Positions 4,409 through 7,705 of a DNA stretch of 7,705 nt are shown here, piece by piece; position 1 is the stretch's first letter; the number at the start of each line of letters is the position of its first letter. The notes beneath the pieces are model-generated. The model searched no databases and had not been told where the DNA came from. It was given only the letters and a program-made list of their open reading frames with translations. Origin of the DNA: an uncultured Clostridiaceae bacterium (GTDB lineage Bacteria; Bacillota; Clostridia; Lachnospirales; Lachnospiraceae); the NCBI GenBank assembly GCA_949841235.1, contig CATKZA010000073.1, forward strand, positions 1-7,705, written 5' to 3'. The position numbers were made by a program, and so were the translations under genes.

Positions 4409-6142
4409 TCACCCCGGCAAACTGGCACTGACGCACAGCGCCCCATACCCTGCCTGCACATCCGGCACCTGCAGCTGCCCTACCAGCCTCCTGGCCCCCT
4501 TGGCCAGATATGCCTGCATCTTCTCCCCGTACAGGTATGGGTCGTTGCCCTGCACGATGCCCCACTCCATCAAAAGAGCCGCACTGCCGGTGACAAAGGG
4601 GGCGGCGAAGGAAGTTCCCGTCTGCGCGCCGTAGCTTCCCCCGGGTCTAGCCGTCACCACCCCCACCCCGGGAGCCACGATAACGGGAACCTGCCTGCCA
4701 TCCACCGTATTTCCCCTGCCAGAAAAGTTTGCCACGGTATCATTATCGCTCCTGTACGCCCCCACGGTAATGACTTTCCTAGCCGTGGCAGGGATGGTGA
4801 GGGTGGTATTGACTTCCGGCAGGAGAAATCCGGTAGACAGCCCAATAGCCTCCACGGTGGGCAGCCACAAGTCCACCCTCCCATCCCCAATCTGGTCCGG
4901 ATAAAACTCCACCGTCCAGATGCCGCTCTCCACAAATCCGCCAGTTCCAGTCATCCACTCCACAGAAAGCTCCTGGGTATCCTGACAGGGAGTGGGCGCG
5001 CCCAGAAACAAAAAGAGCCGATTGTCACCGTATGTATAAGCAGAAGACTGCCCTGGCTCGGATGGAAAGAAGAAGCGCTCCCCGGAGGGCGTTTTCAATG
5101 CCACACGAAACTCATCCACGTATTGCTTCCAGATCTGCAATAGCAAGCTCCTCTCCCCGGAACCCACGGCAAACTCCAGCCGCTCCTCCTGCCGCTCCAA
5201 AAGAACCCTTGCATGGTGCCTGGTATCCCCCTCGTTCCCAGTAGCCACCACGATCACATTCTTCCACACCCCATTCAGATCAGACAGATACTGCTCAAAG
5301 AGGGTATTCCCATCGTGGGCTCCCTGATTGGTGCCGAAGCTGAGATTGATGGCGATGGGCCTGCCCAGTTCCAAAGCCTTCCGCAGGACATAGTCCACTC
5401 CCATCATCACATCCGTAGTGCCGGCAAAATCCTGGTTTCCCCGCCCCAGCTTCACCACCAGAAGCTGGCTTTCCGTGGCAATCCCCCGGTAGCGGAATCC
5501 CTGGGAGCCCCGGCCGTTTCCGGCCGCAATTCCCGCCACCCCGGTCCCATGTCCGCTCCCCCTCTCCGTATTTTCCAGATTCTCCTGGCCGTCTATCACC
5601 CTGTTAATCTCCTCCCCCGTGTACTCCCTTCCCCGCTGATACCTCTCCGGCACCCGACCGAATGCGTATGGCATGCCTTCATCCGCCAATCCGGCATCCC
5701 CGCCGCCCTGTCCGCCTTCTCCTTCTCCGGCATTCTCCGTTCCCTTTGTCTGATCCCAGAAAAATGCGATGCGGCTTTCCCCATCCTCCCCTATAAAAGT
5801 TGGATGCCTCAGATCCACGCCAGAGTCCACGATGCCCACGAAGACGCCCCTGCCCGTACGGTTCCTCCCGGCCCCGCCCCGGATGCCGGAAACGTTCGGA
5901 TTCCCCTGCACGCCGGAAAGGCAGGAAGCTCGCCTTCCTGCCTGCAAGTTATAATATACCCTCTTGGGCGGCTCCACATAAACCACCTCCGGGAGTGCGG
6001 AAAACTCCTCCAGATGCTCCTCCCCAAGGGTCACGATGGCATACTGGTTAAACAATTCCACCACCCGGATTCCCGGAAAGAGTTTCTCTGCATAACGAAT
6101 GCTATCCACATACTTTACAATAATCTCCATCGCTATGTTCAT
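4409..6142 (-). CDS. S8 (subtilisin-like) peptidase, Csp type
   Basis: This is a 577-residue serine endopeptidase with the layout of clostridial Csp proteases. Residues ~5-75 form a propeptide (EIIVKYVDSI to YVEPPKRVYYNL). The catalytic domain follows, with Asp106 (GIVDSGVDLRHP), His198 (GSGHGTGVAGIAAGN), oxyanion Asn303 (VVATGNEGD) and Ser511 (GTSFAAPFVTG). The triad is complete, so it should be active, unlike the degenerate CspA/CspC proteins. A jellyroll-like insert lies between Asn303 and Ser511, as in CspB. There is no signal peptide or membrane segment, so it probably acts in the cytoplasm or forespore. A Gly/Glu-rich insertion covers ~133-155. ATG 6142 has only a weak ribosome binding site (GGGG); ATG 6130 is the alternative. 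The 102-bp gap upstream has a TATAGT hexamer (6167-6172) but no convincing -35. Neither sleC nor other germination genes are in view, so a germination role is unproven. Confidence 0.93.
   Translation of the reverse strand: MNIAMEIIVKYVDSIRYAEKLFPGIRVVELFNQYAIVTLGEEHLEEFSALPEVVYVEPPKRVYYNLQAGRRASCLSGVQGNPNVSGIRGGAGRNRTGRGVFVGIVDSGVDLRHPTFIGEDGESRIAFFWDQTKGTENAGEGEGGQGGGDAGLADEGMPYAFGRVPERYQRGREYTGEEINRVIDGQENLENTERGSGHGTGVAGIAAGNGRGSQGFRYRGIATESQLLVVKLGRGNQDFAGTTDVMMGVDYVLRKALELGRPIAINLSFGTNQGAHDGNTLFEQYLSDLNGVWKNVIVVATGNEGDTRHHARVLLERQEERLEFAVGSGERSLLLQIWKQYVDEFRVALKTPSGERFFFPSEPGQSSAYTYGDNRLFLFLGAPTPCQDTQELSVEWMTGTGGFVESGIWTVEFYPDQIGDGRVDLWLPTVEAIGLSTGFLLPEVNTTLTIPATARKVITVGAYRSDNDTVANFSGRGNTVDGRQVPVIVAPGVGVVTARPGGSYGAQTGTSFAAPFVTGSAALLMEWGIVQGNDPYLYGEKMQAYLAKGARRLVGQLQVPDVQAGYGALCVSASLPG
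5919..5943 (-). repeat. Perfect 10-bp inverted repeat inside the peptidase gene
   Basis: The arms AGGCAGGAAG (5919-5928) and CTTCCTGCCT (5934-5943) are separated by 5 nt. They encode residues ~67-75 (AGRRASCLS), which is where the propeptide is expected to end. The hairpin is GC-rich and would form in the mRNA. No T-tract follows, so it is not a terminator. Confidence 0.6.
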
Positions 6143-6244
6143 AGCCCCATTCTTACTCTGTTCCCTACTATATTATTTTTCCAATCCCAGTGATATTACA
6201 GCTTCCTGCCCTAAAATCCCCATTCAGCAAAGAAGAAACTTTCA

Positions 6245-7705
6245 TCAGCCATAATACCGCAGCAGTTCCTTCAAATCCTGGATATACTCTATCATCCGCC
6301 TCCCGCTGTCCGTATCCCGCACCAAAATCCGGGACTTCTCCGTCTCGATCATCCGGGAATCGGACTCGATGTCCTTATTCTCCCGCAGGGCATGGGCCAC
6401 GCTCTCAAAGGGATGGTGGGATTTCAGCCTCAGCCCGTGGGAGTTATAAATCAGCGTATATCCGGCAATGCCGGTGGTTTCATGGTAATTCTTGCAAAAG
6501 CCCCCGTCAATGACCAGAAGTTTTCCATTGGCTCGAATGGGCTGCTCCCCCTCCACCGTCTTCACAGGGGTGTGGCCGTTGATGATATGGGACATGGGGG
6601 TATAGAGGCCGAACTCCCGCAAAATCATATTGCAGGTCTTCTCCTCCTGATAAAAGCGATAATAGGGGTCATTTTCCTCCTTCCAGGCATCCTCATCCTC
6701 CACAAACACCCGCTCGAAGGTCTTTAAATTCCTTCCGCAGAGGGGAGACTTCCTACCGGCCCAGAGATACCACATAAAATCCTTTGCATCCTGGTCATGC
6801 TTGTGGAAATATGCCCTCCTGGCCATCCTGTCGCAATAATCCAAGTAAGATTTCCCCTGATAAATCTCCTCCATCTCCACCCCCTCAAAATTCCCGGTAT
6901 CATCCATGGGAATGCAGCCGTGATACAGAAGATTTCCATTGTAAATGCGGTACATGCTTCCCCTCTCATACAGAAACCTGATATGGGACTGGAGGCGGAC
7001 GCTGTTGTGGAACGCCGTCTTCAGCTCCTCCATCACCCCTCGCTCCCCTTCCGACAGAGCATAGGGATTTTCTCTGTCCACCGTGGGAAATTCCCGGTCA
7101 TTCATCTCGTACGCAGTTCCATGAATCGCCACCGTCCCGCTGTCAAAATCAATCTGCTCCAACAGCAGCCTGTCGTCCATGCCATATTCCCCATGTCTCT
7201 TGATGATATCCCCCTCCAGCTTGAATAGCATCACGGCAATGGCCTTCTGCGCCGCCTCCATCGGGTTTTTTCCCGGATACGCCTCCACGGCAAAGAGGGT
7301 GAGCTGCCGCAGGCTGATGCCGTAGCCACTCTCCAGAATCTCCGTATTGCGATACTTCAGGTTATTGTATATTACGTTGGCAATGCAAGCCGGGTTTCCC
7401 GCCGCCGCCCCCATCCAGAGAATATCGTGATTCCCCCACTCAATATCCAGGGAATGGTATTTCATTAACAGGTCTAAAATCTGATCTGCACAGGCACCGC
7501 GGTCAAAAATATCCCCGACGACATGCAGATGATCCACCACAAGCCGCCGGATTAAATTGCAGAATGCCACGACAAGCTCGCCGGCGCGCCCGGTACGGAT
7601 GACCGAGCGGATGATTTCGTTGTAGTAAGCCTCCTGGTCCGACACGTCGGGCCGACCGGTCAAGAGCTCCTCAATCACATAGGAAAAATCCTTCGGCAGG
7701 GCTTT
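6245..7705 (-). CDS. fbp: Fructose-1,6-bisphosphatase class III, N-terminus missing
   Basis: This enzyme hydrolyses fructose 1,6-bisphosphate to fructose 6-phosphate in gluconeogenesis, in the cytoplasm. It belongs to the Firmicute class III, a metallophosphatase fold unrelated to class I. The frame is open to the right edge, beginning KALPKDFSYVIEELL; a GTG at 7678 is internal. About 486 residues are visible and the family is about 650 to 670 long, so roughly 170 N-terminal residues are missing. Metal-binding motifs are intact: VVGDIFDRG (visible residues ~62-70) and EWGNHDILWMGAAAGN (~89-104). Further class-typical segments are VAIHGTAYEMNDREFPTVD, LLYHGCIPMD, YLWAGRKSPLCGR and SHIINGHTPVK with INGHTPV as a late metal-site motif, then VIDGGFCKNYH. 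It ends 102 bp before the peptidase gene with no clear terminator between. Identification is firm. Confidence 0.97.
   Translation of the reverse strand, partial: KALPKDFSYVIEELLTGRPDVSDQEAYYNEIIRSVIRTGRAGELVVAFCNLIRRLVVDHLHVVGDIFDRGACADQILDLLMKYHSLDIEWGNHDILWMGAAAGNPACIANVIYNNLKYRNTEILESGYGISLRQLTLFAVEAYPGKNPMEAAQKAIAVMLFKLEGDIIKRHGEYGMDDRLLLEQIDFDSGTVAIHGTAYEMNDREFPTVDRENPYALSEGERGVMEELKTAFHNSVRLQSHIRFLYERGSMYRIYNGNLLYHGCIPMDDTGNFEGVEMEEIYQGKSYLDYCDRMARRAYFHKHDQDAKDFMWYLWAGRKSPLCGRNLKTFERVFVEDEDAWKEENDPYYRFYQEEKTCNMILREFGLYTPMSHIINGHTPVKTVEGEQPIRANGKLLVIDGGFCKNYHETTGIAGYTLIYNSHGLRLKSHHPFESVAHALRENKDIESDSRMIETEKSRILVRDTDSGRRMIEYIQDLKELLRYYG

Noticed and set aside
4145..5143. 332-codon plus-strand open frame
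   Set aside because: It is antisense to the peptidase and the 79-residue gene, and its translation is low-complexity (Pro/His/Arg-rich) with no recognisable domain. The opposite strand carries a complete catalytic triad in order.
5213..6193. 326-codon plus-strand open frame
   Set aside because: It is antisense to the N-terminal half of the peptidase, with a Pro/His-rich composition typical of a shadow frame and no ribosome binding site of note.
6797..7228. 143-codon plus-strand open frame over fbp
   Set aside because: It is antisense to well-conserved fructose-bisphosphatase sequence and shows no family signature.

Overview
The window looks like chromosome from an anaerobic Firmicute of class Clostridia, most probably family Lachnospiraceae. 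Three things point there: the form of ribosomal protein L32 (N-terminus MSICPKNKSSKSRRDKRR, with a four-cysteine zinc ribbon), the class III (Firmicute-type) fructose-1,6-bisphosphatase, and a Csp-like cytoplasmic subtilase. Ribosome binding sites are strong GGAGG types and promoters are of the sigma-A type. Codon and base use look even across the window. I see no insertion sequence, phage gene, CRISPR array, tRNA or rRNA.

Layout, left to right: the 3' two thirds of prfC (release factor 3) is the only plus-strand gene. All other genes lie on the minus strand. They are a YlxM-type DNA-binding protein convergent with prfC, a 102-residue protein I do not recognise, rpmF (L32), a Na+/phosphate cotransporter with a PhoU-like tail, a 79-residue small protein I do not recognise, an S8 (subtilisin) peptidase of the Csp type, and the C-terminal three quarters of fructose-bisphosphatase, which runs off the right edge.

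The minus-strand genes do not look like one operon. Recognisable sigma-A promoters precede the 102-residue gene (TTGTAT-17-TATAAT), rpmF (TTGACA-17-TATACT) and the 79-residue gene (TTGATT-17-TATGAT). An intrinsic terminator follows rpmF. These signals also settle several starts, because the longest open frames extend upstream into promoters or the terminator.

Functionally this is a housekeeping neighbourhood: translation termination, ribosome structure, phosphate uptake, gluconeogenesis and a protease. I find no evidence for a new multi-gene system. The observations most worth a second look are three perfect inverted repeats inside coding sequence (13 bp near the 3' end of prfC, 11 bp at the 5' end of ylxM, 10 bp at the propeptide/catalytic junction of the peptidase), altered QSSS motifs in the phosphate transporter, a Gly/Glu-rich insertion in the peptidase, a ylxM without ffh, and two uncharacterised small proteins.
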